A stretch of 64,000 bases of DNA from Neodiprion pinetum (Eukaryota; Arthropoda; Insecta; Hymenoptera; Diprionidae). Where the stretch lies: the NCBI RefSeq assembly GCF_021155775.2, contig NC_060233.1, positions 4,072,501 to 4,136,500 on the forward strand. The letters are read 5' to 3'. Made by a program: the position numbers and the translations under genes. Every line of letters begins with the position of its first letter. Within the stretch, counting starts at the first letter, position 1. Shown piece after piece: positions 1 through 10,947 of the stretch. The notes under the pieces are model-generated. The model worked only from the letters and a program-made list of their open reading frames with translations, was not told where the DNA came from and ran no database searches.

Positions 1-497
1 ATTTATTTATTTTTTTTTATCATTCGAACAAAACACATTACATTACATTCAAAAAAAAAAAAACTTGCGCGTTATTATTTTTATCAATTTTTTTTTTTTT
101 TCAACCTTACTTCATCCTCCGTTTGCTTTCCGCGTACGTTAATCGTTACACCGTACCAACGCACCAGATCATACCGCTTGTTTTCACTTTTTTTTTTTTT
201 TTTTTTTTTTGCCTTGTACAGTTCGTGTAAAAAAATTTTCACACAAGAAACTTTCCCGCCGCAACACAACGTACAATTCGTTGTTCGATTGGAAAACAAC
301 GTTTGTTCGTTCGACGGGTTGTACGAAAAAAAAAAAAAAAAAAAACTACGTGAAACAGTTTTATCAAAAAAAAAAGAAAAAAAAAAAAATCCAACGCGAG
401 ACGCGATAAACTCGACCGCTCGGCACCCGCGATATTCGCGGACTAGTTTCGCCTCGCGTTGCCGCGTTTATCACGCGACACGATCCCCACTCTTTCT
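1..497. other. Non-coding, homopolymer-rich window start
   Basis: This stretch holds long T and A runs, including T23 at 188-210 and an A run of about 19 at 326-344, in otherwise unique DNA. From about 395 to 480 it turns CpG-rich (several CGCG and TCGCG motifs) before entering the CTC array. Open frames here are poly-Phe or poly-Lys translations of the runs and have no protein character. I see no gene. The CpG-rich edge could belong to a promoter or 5' leader, but nothing confirms it. Confidence 0.6.
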
Positions 498-615
498 CCT
501 CCCCCTCCTCCTCCTCCTCCTCCTCCTCCTCCTCCTCCTCCTCCTCCTCCTCCTCCTCCTCCTCCTCCTCCTCCTCCTCCTCCTCCTCCTCCTCCTCCTC
601 CTCCTCCTCCTCCTC

Positions 616-646
<31 letters not shown>

Positions 647-814
647 TCCTCCTCCTCCTCCTCCTCCTCCTCCTCCTCCTCCTCCTCCTCCTCCTCCTCC
701 TCCTCCTCCTCCTCCTCCTCCTCCTCCTCCTCCTCCTCCTCCTCCTCCTCCTCCTCCTCCTCCTCCTCCTCCTCCTCCTCCTCCTCCTCCTTCTCCTCCT
801 CCTTCTCCTCCTCA
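498..814. repeat. (CTC)n trinucleotide array, about 310 bp
   Basis: This is a nearly uninterrupted pyrimidine trinucleotide repeat of about 100 units. It has one C-run interruption near 638-648 and a few CTT variants at the 3' edge (about 790-810). All three frames are open and read poly-Leu, poly-Pro or poly-Ser on this strand and poly-Glu or poly-Arg on the other, so the long open frames are artefacts of the repeat. The tract is all-pyrimidine on one strand and mirror-symmetric, the composition that permits triplex (H-DNA) formation. Its length in the source genome may be mis-assembled. Confidence 0.97.
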
Positions 815-2204
815 CCCCCCCCCCTCACCGATTCATCCGCGACACTCGTCCACTTTGGCCACTCGGGTCGGCTATCTCGACCTCCTCCCTCTCCCCCTTC
901 CGCCCCCTTTTTACCCCTCGCGCCGAGCTTTCGACGAGCCCTCCTGCCCCTCTTCCTCCCCCATTTACCTATTTTTCGCCCCCCTCCCTTCCTTTAGCTC
1001 CTCCGCAAATTGTAGCACTTCTTATCGCCCGAGTTCTCTTTCCCTTCGTCGCTGTTCCGTTGCTTTGGAGAGGGGCGAAAGATAAAACAGATAAATTTAC
1101 TAATCGTAAATTGCAAGTTTTTGAAGGGGGGTCCAGATTTCGGGAGTGATGTGAGCAAATCGCGTCTCGCTCGCATCGTTCTCTTGGTATGCTTTATTAA
1201 ACATATTACGTCAAGTTTTGTTTACATAGCAATTATCATAGCTTGCCGCGAAAGCTGTCGGAGGAAACAACTATCAATTAGGGTGAAATTTATTAAATTT
1301 CCGTTCCTCAATACCGATCCCGTCCTTCTTTCTTTGCTCCGTGTAGTTTTTTTTTTTGTTTTTTTTTTATGTTTGTTTTGTTTTTTAACTAGGTAATTTA
1401 GCCGTTTTATACGAGATTTTATTCCGCACGGTATGTACGTAAGTACGTTGCGCGTGTGCGGATTTTGTAACGACGATTAAAATCGAAATAGTCCGAAAGC
1501 TGTACCTAGTCTTTAATCCCTTAATCCCAACGTACGTGTTTTCGGCTGGCGAGCGGTGCTCGTTAACCCTTTTGATTAAAAAAAACAAAACAAAAGAAAA
1601 AAAAAAACAAGCGAGAAAAACATTTTTGGTTCAAAATCTCGTAAGTAATTGATACAATGTTACACCCCGATGTGGTAGAAATTTAAGCTCCTGAGGGTTT
1701 ACCTGTTATTTACGACTAATTTTAATTTAATTTGTTGCATGTATGATTTTTTTTCTTTCTCGATTTTTTTTTTCGTCGCGTTAGTTCGATAAAATTTTTC
1801 TATTTTGTTATTTATTTAATAAAGCAATAGAAATCGATCAGCGATCGCTATATCAATGTTTCAACGTTTCTCAATTGGATCCGAATTACGGGTAAACGTA
1901 ATCTATAATTATTTTAACGACGAGTCCTCGGGCTAAGTAATGAAAATTTTATCACGCCCGAATTCGAGACTGAGAGGGTCGGCATCACGTCTGGGATATT
2001 TTTCGCTCTTTTGCGTAAAATGCGAATTAAGTTTTTCACTTTGGTAATAATATATATGCGAAGAAGCTTGAAACGAGACGAAGCAGGAGGATGAGAAGGA
2101 GGTGGAGAAAAAGGTGGGGCAAAATGAACTGAGAAAAAGGAAAGGAAAGGAATGGAAAAATTTCCCTTCTAATAAAGTTTCACCCTCTTATAATAATAAT
2201 TCTC
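815..2204. other. Non-coding; C-rich then AT-rich unique sequence
   Basis: 815-1020 is C-rich and CpG-containing, continuing from the CTC array. After about 1080 the sequence becomes AT-rich, with T runs near 1350-1385 and A runs near 1578-1610. No frame shows protein-like composition over a useful length. I see no transposon ends, and nothing else recognisable. Confidence 0.5.
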
Positions 2205-2206
2205 TT

Positions 2207-2244
<38 letters not shown>

Positions 2245-2620
2245 CCGGCGCCTGCAGCACGCAGCTCTCGTACCTTTCTTTTCTTCCTTTTTAATTACAA
2301 CACTTTTCAGTTTTTTTTTTTTTTTTTTTCTTTTCTCTCCTTTTTTCTACCCCCGACGCGCCTTTGAGTGACGTTTTCTTCCTTCAACTCTTGTGCAAGT
2401 CACGCGTTGTGTTTCCAAGGAGAAAAGAAGGAGGACGAAGAAAGTGGAAACAAAAAAAAAAAAAAATATTCGGGGAGAGGCGGTGAAGAAGAAAAAAAAA
2501 AAAACAAACCTCTCTCTCTCTCTCTCTCTCTCTTACTCCTCGCTAAAAACTTTTCCCTGATTTTCGCGGTTTTGATCGCTTTTCGCGACCTTTCTCCCGT
2601 GTAATGCTTTGCCTCTCCCT

Positions 2621-2669
<49 letters not shown>

Positions 2670-2670
2670 C
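2205..2670. repeat. Cluster of three (CT)n tracts with T/A runs
   Basis: Three CT dinucleotide tracts lie at about 2211-2240, 2511-2533 and 2628-2663. They are separated by T- and A-rich homopolymers (about 2310-2330, 2452-2466 and 2490-2504). The open frames across them are Ser/Leu or Arg/Glu repeat translations. Pyrimidine runs all fall on the given strand, as in the CTC array upstream. Confidence 0.9.
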
Positions 2671-2737
2671 TCTTTTTATCGCTCTCCATCTCTCTCTTTT
2701 GGCACGGATATCCTCTCAGCCTAAAGGCCGGCGGGCG

Positions 2738-2777
2738 CATTAATTAGCAAGTGATTAATTACGGTGTAAATAATAAC
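2738..2777. promoter_or_regulatory. Possible homeodomain/forkhead site cluster
   Basis: In 40 bp there are two ATTAATTA cores flanking CAAGTG, followed by GTAAATAA. ATTA cores are typical homeodomain sites, CAAGTG is an NK-2 type and E-box-like core, and GTAAATAA fits forkhead factors. The preceding bases are GC-rich (GGCCGGCGGGCGC), which sets this patch apart from its pyrimidine-repeat surroundings. AT-rich DNA produces such words by chance, so the call is weak. Confidence 0.25.
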
Positions 2778-3267
2778 GCTGACGTTGATCGGTATCGTCG
2801 TCTGCCGAGTATTTAAAATTCATGTAACGTTACATACGCGCAAGTATTATGTATACACTGTATATAAGCTACGTACGGTTAACCAGAAAACATTTTTCTC
2901 AACAATTATCAAAACTCGTCAATCCCGAAGTAGCGAATTTATACTTTTGTTCCCTCACTTTTGCGCGTAATTGCACAATTTTTTTTTCTTTCCCCCGTCA
3001 AATCTCAATTCGGTTTCTCACTTCTCGCAAGCCTCTTCAAGTTTGAAAAAAAAAACAACGGGGGGACAATTAATGTAATAAAAATATATACACGTTTCCG
3101 GATATAGTTGAAATTTTTTTTCAATCCGTCAAAAAGCTTTTCAATCTTGAAAATTGTACGGTAAAATGAATGAACGAGTTGGTAAACGGTGCAACGAGTA
3201 CGAGTGAAATTTGTTAAACAGCAGCGGTTTAGAGATTGCTAAAAAACCGTATCTGGCAAGGAATGCC

Positions 3268-3305
3268 GGGGTGTGGGGGGTGTTAAGGTGTGGGGGGTGG
3301 GGGGG
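3268..3305 (+). other. Potential G-quadruplex tract
   Basis: Four G runs (of about 3, 6, 6 and 7 bases) occur within 38 bp. They are separated by short T-containing loops and one longer loop of about 11 bases containing TGTTAAGGTGT. The pattern satisfies the usual four-run G-quadruplex rule on this strand. It is an isolated G-rich patch in an otherwise pyrimidine- or AT-rich neighbourhood. Confidence 0.6.
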
Positions 3306-4698
3306 CTCGAGTGACGGATGAGTGCTGGCGTTAAAAAGTAAACGTTAAAAAATTCACTCGGCTCGTTAGTTTCGCCCGGTTAGAAAATTAGGGTAATCGA
3401 GCGTTCCCTCCGGTCGTTTCTCTCTTCATTCGTCGTCGCCTGTAGAGAATACGTGTGTACAACGAAAGCCTCGTCGCGATGCCGAAAGCCAAATAAAGAG
3501 AGAGAGATAGAGAGAGAGAGAGGGGAAAGAAAGTGGGAAAAGGCAAGGAAGTGTCAAAGTCGCTGAGTCGCTTTTGTGCTTGTGCAGAAAAGCAGAATAA
3601 AGATGAAAGGAAATAAAGAAAGATGAAACAAAAATTTAAGGTAAAAGAAAATTTTTCGATCGTACATCTTTTTGGACTTTTTCATTACATTTATAATATT
3701 CATCCTTTTCTTTTACTCCTCATTGTCTTGTCGACGATACGAGCGTATTGATGAGTCTTCAACGAGTATTTGGACGCGACGTTTCCGGTGTTTCGACGGT
3801 ATCGCGTACTTCCGGTTTATCCGATTGATACGGTACGCGGTTATACCTGCTTGTACGGAGAATTCTGTTGTTCGGCAGAAAAATCTTTCAAGGCTTTTCG
3901 ATTATCGCATAAAACAGTCCTCAAATTATTCAACCCTGTACACTTTGATACCTGTTGGTACATGTAATCACCTGTAAGTAATTTCGTCGGAGTGATAAAA
4001 GGTTTTGCTTCAATCGTGCAGAAATTGGCTCGTGATAAAAAATAAAAAAACAAAAAAAAAATGGAAGAATGAGAGGGTGAGACAGAGGGATGAGAGAGAC
4101 GAACGAAAACGGATAAAACACGTGTCGAGGAATATTGAATTGAATAAAAAAAAAAAGATTACAATCCGTAACATTGATTTGTAATTCTTTGATTCGCTCG
4201 ATCAATTTTTGTCTCCTTTTTTGCAATCTGTGATTATACGATTGAAGAGATCGCCTGCAGAGAGAGAGACAGAGAGAGAGAAAGAGATTGCAAAGGATTG
4301 TTTAGTTTTTTTTTTCTCTCTCTCTCTCTCTCCACATCCGTCGTCAATTTCTCGATTCAATTTTTTTTCCGTCCTTTCTTCGCAGAAAGGTGGAACAAAA
4401 ATGAAACAAAAAAAAACAAAAATTCAACAAACAATCGAACAAAATTGTCCGTTGTTACTTATTTACAGCAAGTACACACTTTAGGTTTATTCTCGTATCG
4501 ATATGTTACTGTTTTTTTTTCTTTTAAATATTTCGTTTCCGCCTATCGCGTTGTAATTTTTGTCCTTATTCTTTCTTTCTTCAGTTTTATCACATCCTTT
4601 TACTCTTCTTCTTTTTTTTTTTTTTTTTTTTTTTATATATATATAATTAATATTTCAACTCCCGTTACTGTACCGACTCTTTTCGTACAACTCGTGGC
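3306..4698. other. Non-coding unique sequence with GA/CT and T runs
   Basis: It contains a (GA)n tract at 3497-3524, a mixed GA and CT patch around 4260-4332, and T23 at 4612-4634 followed by TATATA. There is no convincing reading frame. The last 60 bases are pyrimidine-rich and end in CAG at 4697-4699, which could be a 3' splice site for the candidate exon that follows. Confidence 0.5.
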
Positions 4699-4699
4699 A

Positions 4700-4964
4700 G
4701 AGTAAGAAAATACGACACACCAAGTTTCAACCGTGCGCCGCGGTGGTCCGCGTTCATCTGAGTTAAAACCATGGCAGAAGAGCACCAACGACCACCACCA
4801 CAGCCGCAGGCGATGCTGCATGAAGCCGGCGTCGCGACGCTCAGCGCCGCCCTCGCAACCAACCAACCACCACCACCGCCGACAAGCTTCGATACGTTAT
4901 ACCCGATGTTTTTGCCCCGTCGAGCTCGGATATCAGCTTTACGCTTGTACGCTACGGAAGTACG
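4700..4964 (+). CDS. Candidate 5' coding exon of an unrecognised Pro/Gln-rich protein
   Basis: A pyrimidine-rich stretch ends in CAG just before 4700 and could be a splice acceptor. A 71-base leader follows, then ATG at 4771 in a strong context (AACCATGG). From 4771 the frame reads an acidic then Pro/Gln-rich start (MAEEHQRPPPQPQ), an Ala/Leu-rich segment with LHEAGVATLSAALATN, a PPPPP run, then SFDTLYPMFLPRRARISALR. The GC content and codon use are higher than in the flanks. Past about 4960 the frame turns AT-rich and Lys-rich, which suggests it has entered an intron. Weak donor candidates are GT at 4960 (leaving 63 codons in phase 0) and GT at 4965. I recognise no domain or family. It may be a chance open frame, and the opposite strand is open too. 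Confidence 0.3.
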
Positions 4965-5085
4965 GTATAAAAAAAGAAAAGAAAAAATCGGTCCAACGAG
5001 CAGTTCGAATTACAAGATAAAGATATATGTCGCATTGGTGTTCATAGATAAAATTTTATTAATCGCACATGTTGAAACAGACTCG

Positions 5086-5206
5086 CACTGAGAGAAATTT
5101 TTAGTTACGGTTACCGCTCGGTAACTTAACTATTTTCATTTTTTACCACAATCGAAAAATATAGTTATACATAGGCGTACCTCGTTTTTCGTAATTTTTC
5201 TCAGTG
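5086..5206. mobile_element. Short CACTGAG-end MITE, deletion derivative
   Basis: The element begins CACTGAGAGAAATTTTTAG and ends AATTTTTCTCAGTG, giving terminal inverted repeats of about 14 bp. It shares the ACGGTTACCGCTCGG end block with the 425 bp copy at 13181-13605. It also keeps the ACGAAAAACGAGGTACGCC block from the other side of that copy, but lacks most of the middle. It therefore looks like an internally deleted copy of the same family. No clear target-site duplication is visible. Superfamily unassigned. Confidence 0.85.
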
Positions 5207-5479
5207 CATGCACACCCGCGTACATGGCATACGCGTAGTGAAAACCTGAGATACGTAATAACAATGATAATTGTAGAATAATAGAAAAGAAATGAGGTGA
5301 AAAGCGTACGACGGAAAAGAATCTGTCGCCAAATGAAAGTTTTCGGTAAAATATTTCTAGAACGAGGATCCCTAGTAGAGATAACGAAGCGGGTACCTCT
5401 ATCCTACTTTAGTTGGTCTCCGGGCGAAAAGCTCCTGCAAAGCTACGGAATATAGTTGAGACAGAATTATTTCGTGTTA

Positions 5480-5503
5480 CTGCTGCTGCTGCTGCTGCTG
5501 CTG
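5480..5503. repeat. (CTG)8 microsatellite
   Basis: Eight uninterrupted CTG units lie between TTA and GAGGTG. On the opposite strand they give a poly-Ala run in a short frame with no other protein character, so this is read as a simple repeat rather than a coding tract. Confidence 0.95.
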
Positions 5504-5715
5504 GAGGTGCAGACGTGCATACATTCATACCTACACCTACACCTATGCGTATAATATGAGAACCGAAGAGGAGTCCCACACTTGAATGTTTACACACATA
5601 CACATATATATATATATACACGTATACGATATGATACGGAGAGGAGAAGAGGATCTTTCCCATCCTTCTCGTTACGGAAAGTTATAATTGTTTGCAGAGG
5701 TCTATATGCGATGGG

Positions 5716-5742
5716 CACACACACACACACACACACACACAC
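5716..5742. repeat. (CA)13 microsatellite
   Basis: Thirteen CA units are followed by CGCGTACG, an alternating purine-pyrimidine stretch that could adopt left-handed DNA. It would be polymorphic in a population. Confidence 0.95.
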
Positions 5743-7479
5743 GCGTACGCAAATACCGCACGCCGGCAAAAGAAAATGAATTCCCTCGCAGCCTTCTCTC
5801 ATGCAGATTGCACCGTTAGGTATATAATTTCCCTTGTTCCTAAACCTTGCAATAAGCGCTTTGAGATTCCACAGAGTCGTTTTTTAATACATCTCTTCAA
5901 ACATTCGAACGTTCCTAAATGTTACCTTACAAATGATTGTCTGCTTTCGTTGTACGAAATGGAAAGAAAAAAAAAAAAAATAAGAACAATTGTATGAAAA
6001 ATACGTATGTTTTTATCAACTCGATACCGATAGTAGTAAACAATTTATCCGAATTGGTCCGGGAAAATTATAAGAATTTTTGACAGGGAATTTCGTGACG
6101 GAGATTTAGTAGCTGCCCTGATTTACCGTTAGTGAAGTTTTTAAAAAATTTTCCATGAGTTTCGACCTGTACAATATGGTACGAAGGTTATGTTAGGCTG
6201 TGAAAGAGAGACGAGGCGTCTCTTCTCAGAAAATATATATCAGGCGAGAAAACGTTTAATGGGATCGTCGTACGTGAAGGAACGCGATATCCTTTCTCGT
6301 CCAACTTATTCGTGTGCGTAAATATTTATCCCTGTATATGGCGTAAGCAATGCGCGTGTGTCACATACGCACACGTATGCATATGTTGTACAAACTCGTT
6401 GCCAGTTATCGATAACGTCGTCGATTTACGACACTTGAACTAATTTCCAAAAGAAATGTAGAGTAATTATTATCGTTATCATTGTTGTTCAACGGGAAAA
6501 TGATTCGGACGTTGCGAATTTCTCGGTAGAAACGATTGAAAGACGACGGGATGACGTGATTGGTGAAAAAGAAGCTGATACCGAAAAGAAAAGAAAACGA
6601 CAAAGAGAAATTCACGATCCAATTTTCCGCCGCTCGTATCTTTGATTTTTTTTATTTACTTTCTTGATTGAACTGCAAACCGAGTGTATTGCGGAAAACA
6701 CTGAAAGCGGTTGCAGAACCGCGTCTGTCAAATATTAGCCTTCGTGATTTGTTGAATTAATCATTCGACGATGTTGCATTAATGCGCAAATCCCGGCGCC
6801 AGAGAGAAGACCACTAAATTCGCTCAAAATTCATTGAATAATATACAAATATCGGAATACCGAATGACTATTTTCTAAATCCGTATATCACGAAAATTAA
6901 AGAGAATACGCGTGTGTGTTAAATAATGTATTAAAAGTATCATACGTATGCACGTGTCGAATGATTCGGTCCGTTATTTGCATATATTTTCGCTGAATAA
7001 TATCGCGCTTGATTTGCGAAGCGAAGGCTCTTAATTTGATGAACATCTCTTGGAAGTTATTTTAAAAGCTTCCGTAGAAAAGTTCTCGAAACTTGATTTT
7101 GGAATAAATCGTTTGGCCTTGTTATGTCTGTGAAAATCGAGGAAAGAAACCGAAAGTTAAATAACGAGAATCAAAACGAGGAATCACTTGTACCGTTCTC
7201 AAAGTAAATAAAAAATAAAGTAACAGGCTTTCCAAGTAAACTTTTCTCACGGTATGTTTTTCATCTCGGTCATTTTTCGTCATTCTTTGGTTTTATATCC
7301 ACCTTATCCTTACATTCACGCCGGAACTTATGCGCAGATTCGCGATTCTGTCCAAGAATTAAGGGTGAAACACCAGAGACGAAAGGTTGAGATTTATGGC
7401 AGGCGGAAAGATGAGAATCGAAGAGCTCTCCTCGTCGTTCTTCCTCGTTTCCTCGCGTTGTTCGGCTAGTTGTATTATA

Positions 7480-7790
7480 CCTTGTAGGTGTCCATGGACC
7501 AAGGGTGTCGCCGCGGATTAACTCGCCTCTCTCTTCCTCTCTCTCTCTCTCTCTCTCAGTCTCGGCGTCTCGCCCTCTCGCCTTCCTGATCCTCCCTTGA
7601 GGATTTGCCGAATTAACCGGCGCTCCTCGCCGCTAAAATCCGGGCACCTAAAACCCTGACCGCGGGACAGCTGCCGTTGAGAGCTGGTTTTCACCGGACT
7701 TAAATAGCGCGCGGATCGCCCGATTGGCCGATGTAAATTAAAGCCGGTTCTAAGCCAGCAGCCCTCCGCTCAAACCACCGAAACTGGGAA
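7480..7790. promoter_or_regulatory. GC-rich unique block, possible regulatory element
   Basis: This block is clearly more GC- and CpG-rich than its flanks and contains a CT tract at 7536-7557. Downstream are AATTAACCGGCGC, TAAATAGCGCGCGG, CGATTGGCC (an ATTGG CCAAT-type core) and AAAGCCGGTT. It has no open frame of note and no terminal repeats. The mixture of GC-rich DNA with embedded TTAA and TAAAT words is typical of conserved non-coding elements near developmental genes, but the assignment is only compositional. Confidence 0.25.
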
Positions 7791-9724
7791 GGCTGTGCAC
7801 AGCTCTGTGGAAATCGATGGAAAGTTCGAAAGCTCGGCAAGGAAATTAGAAAGGGCCTGTAATGTCCGAGATAGATGGATGGATGGATAGGTGTTGGACA
7901 AAGCGTACGCAAGTACGTGATGACAGAATAATTAATTTGCGATACAGCAGAAACAGAAAAACGAAAGAAAGTAAAACAGACGGAAGAAATGATAAATTGA
8001 AGTAGGTAAAATCGAAAAGAAACAAAAATAAAGAGAAGAAGTTAAAGTTGTTTCCAGCGCAGAGCACGCAATGGTAGGTTGAGACAAGGGATGAGATAAA
8101 ATGAAATTAAAGTTTGGGATAAGAGGTAGAGTTAAAATTGAGAGAAAAACCAAAAGCTAGAAATGAAAAATGAAAGTGAGAATATCGGCTATCACGGCAA
8201 TGATAGAGATGGGAAGAAAAGAAAGAGAGCGAGAGAGAGAGAGAGAGAGAGTAGAAACTAGGTATCGAAAATCGTTTCGTTCCTATTTTGAACTCGCCGA
8301 AATCGATACTGTATGATAATTTCGCAACGAGATTGATTACAGTATTTATACACGATTTATATGTGACTTTTCGTAGAATTATTATGTTCGTAAGATGCGC
8401 AAAGATCTTTTTCAATAACGTAAAAATATAGAAACACTGAAACGACGAACGAGAGCTTGGATATAAGATGATTTGTTTTAAATCGCTTAAAAATTGATGA
8501 AAATCTATTACATAGATTCGTTTGATTTTATTCGCCGATGATGTTACATTATATTCTAAAATTCCATCGAAACACTGCTTGTTTTTTTTTTCAAGTATTT
8601 CATTTTACTGCAACGTTACATCGATGTCGATTACGATCAAGAAATAGCAACATTGAATCGACTAGTAAAAACAAAAAAAAAAAAGAAAATCCTTTCCAGT
8701 AACTTTTGTATCAGAAAACGGTTTCTCCATAACGAAACGAGTTGTAAAATCGAACGATTCTATCAAACTTTACAACAATTTTTGAACAATTCGATGCGAT
8801 AGCATCTGTAACTTGTTGTTTAAACCTCCAGTGTTTTATATTTTCGCATCTTTGTAAAGAAGTGTAAGAAAAAAAAATTACACCATCTCGTGATAAAATT
8901 ACCCAGAATAAAGTATCGATTTTCGTCAAACCGCGATCCGTTTAATCGGCCGATAAATTGGCAGAGATCGATGCTAAATTTCGTTCGCGTCAGACGTTGT
9001 AACAAAGCTTCTGGCGTTGATTCTTTGACTAGGCAACCGTTCGTGCGGGTTCAATCGAATCAAAGCTCCTCGGCTCCATCCAGCTTTTCAGAAACTTTTA
9101 CCGCGCTCACTGCGCAACTCATGTACGACACGTAGCGTAAAATATGACTCTATCCACGTTTTGCCACACTCGGGAATGAAAAAGGTTTACACGTAGACTC
9201 TCAGACTCCACTTTTCCTTCTTTATGTGAAATTCAGCGAACCGTTTCACGGATATTGTCTACAATACTCTGTTATATTACCTACCATATACGACAAGTCT
9301 GACGACGATGGCGTGTTAAACTCGAGAACGACGAATGTTGTCGATAAAAATTATGGGAAACTGAGCTGATGAAAACTAAGTATAGAAAAATGATCCTGTT
9401 ATGCCTTGTTTGTCGCTGTATCGTTAGAATAGTCGTAAAATTTATTGTTACACGGTTTGTGATTTGTTTTTTTTTTTTTTTCATTTTCGACAAGTCGGTG
9501 AAAATTATTGCAATAAATTAAGAACTTTGAATATATGACGAGCAATTTTGCAAACAGCTTTGTAATAATTCTGACAATTCTGTTTTACGATCAGTTTCGT
9601 TTAACTTTGTCTATTCGGAGCAGACGGGTTATTGATCTTCTCAAGTTGAACGAATTTTGAAACAACGTGGACGAAGTACTGAAATCTTTCAATAACACAC
9701 GTTTTCCACGAAATTCGGTATTAT
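7791..9724. other. Non-coding unique sequence
   Basis: It contains a GA tract at 8230-8252 and A and T runs near 8580 and 8668. Several short frames exist on the reverse strand, but they are Phe/Ser/Leu-rich, as expected from A-rich DNA, and none resembles a known protein. Nothing else recognisable. Confidence 0.5.
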
Positions 9725-9857
9725 TTAACCCTTTCAATCACACATTATTCTGTGATTTTTGGCGTTGCTGATTACGAATCGTAAATAGCGATAAATTGCA
9801 AAGAAATACGTTTTCAAAGTTCTCTAAACATACAAACAAAGGATACAAAAGGGTTAA
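9725..9857. mobile_element. 133 bp TTAA-flanked MITE with one internal module
   Basis: The left end is TTAACCCTTTCAATCACA and the right end is AAAAGGGTTAA. This gives a TTAA target-site pair and CCCTTT/AAAGGG terminal repeats, the arrangement seen in piggyBac-type elements. It carries one short copy of the module GTTGCTGATTACGAATC also found in the elements at 19305, 47693 and 51193. It is the smallest member of that group here and has no coding capacity. Confidence 0.85.
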
Positions 9858-10431
9858 GAGGATCTCGTCATAGTGAAACTTCGTTCTTGTCAATTCTATT
9901 TATCTTTTTCCTTTACCTTAAACGGGCAATGTCGGAAAATGAAGGTTAATCTCCAGGTGTCGTTTGTAACGAAAGAACAACGGAGAATTGGGAAGAATCG
10001 TTTTATCCTCGCGTTTCATTGTACGTAAAATGTACGCCGACAAAAGTATGACGTATTTTTCTTTGTTACACGCCTCTCGTGCTTTTCACACTAATTCGGC
10101 ATCGTATTTCACGTGATACGATTTGTTTCTTTCTCTCCTCATTGTTTCTTTCCCTCTTTCTTTTCTATTCTCTTACTTTATCGCAAATGTGGAAAGCTTA
10201 GCGGTGTTTGTCATTTTTTTTCTCTCCCGTTCTCCCGCACACTGTATAAAATAAAAATATCTTTCCGTTTTATCTGTATATGTATATACAGCGTGTTACG
10301 GTGTTACTGTACTTTCCTAGGACACCTTGTCCGGCATGCATATTCACCTTTACGCACACATCCCTGCATACCGTGTGTGGTACGAGCGAAGAGGCGGCGG
10401 CGTTCTGTGCAGTTTCACAGAAAACGAGCGT

Positions 10432-10435
<4 letters not shown>

Positions 10436-10468
<33 letters not shown>
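10436..10468. repeat. (GA)n microsatellite
   Basis: About sixteen GA units lie in a purine-rich patch that continues as GGGAGTGAGAGAG. The Glu/Arg-repeat frame across it is a repeat artefact. Confidence 0.92.
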
Positions 10469-10472
<4 letters not shown>

Positions 10473-10868
10473 TGAGAGAGATGGGAAGAGAAAAGCTCTC
10501 GGTAACTTCAGAGTAATTAAAAGTGTAGAAGAGCTAAGTCAGTCGCTGCACGGCTGCAGTTCTGGGCATAATTCACAAACTGCGTATCTTTTTCTTTTTT
10601 TTGTTTTTTAAATGTAATACGTAAATTATAAATACATACATGCATACGTAAAATAAGCAGATCATGTACACAGAAAAGCCGGTGTGTACGTAACTTTATA
10701 AATAAATGGAGATTGCGAGATTTTTACTCTTTGCTACGCGGTTCTCTTTTTGCGTTTCCACGTATCGTAATATAATATTGTACATATATGTATACATATA
10801 CATTTTCATGTGTACTACGGTGTTTAAAATAAAAAGAATTTTCCATTTTCCTATGAGCAGATGAATAT

Positions 10869-10947
10869 CGAGAGAAATTTTTAGTTCCGGTTACCGCTCG
10901 GTCCTTATCTATTATCATTTTTTATCACAATCGAAAAATATTGTTCC
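10869..10947. mobile_element. Solo end of the CACTGAG MITE family
   Basis: It reads GAGAGAAATTTTTAGTTCC, then GGTTACCGCTCGGT, then a CATTTTTTATCACAATCG block. These match, in order, the subterminal region of the copies at 5086 and 13181. The matching opposite terminus is missing, so only one end of the element survives. Confidence 0.75.

Larger units (their letters stand above)
5207..7479. other. Non-coding unique DNA with microsatellites
   Basis: It holds (CTG)8 at 5480-5503, a TATATA patch near 5604-5620 and (CA)13 at 5716-5742. The rest is unique AT-rich sequence. No open frame looks like protein: the His/Thr-rich and Cys/Val-rich frames near 5700 are translations of the CA tract. I see no transposon termini between 5800 and 7480. 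Confidence 0.5.

Noticed and set aside
178..1149. Long open frames of 114-323 codons across the CTC array
   Set aside because: They are poly-Leu, Pro, Glu or Arg translations of the trinucleotide repeat with no independent protein sequence.
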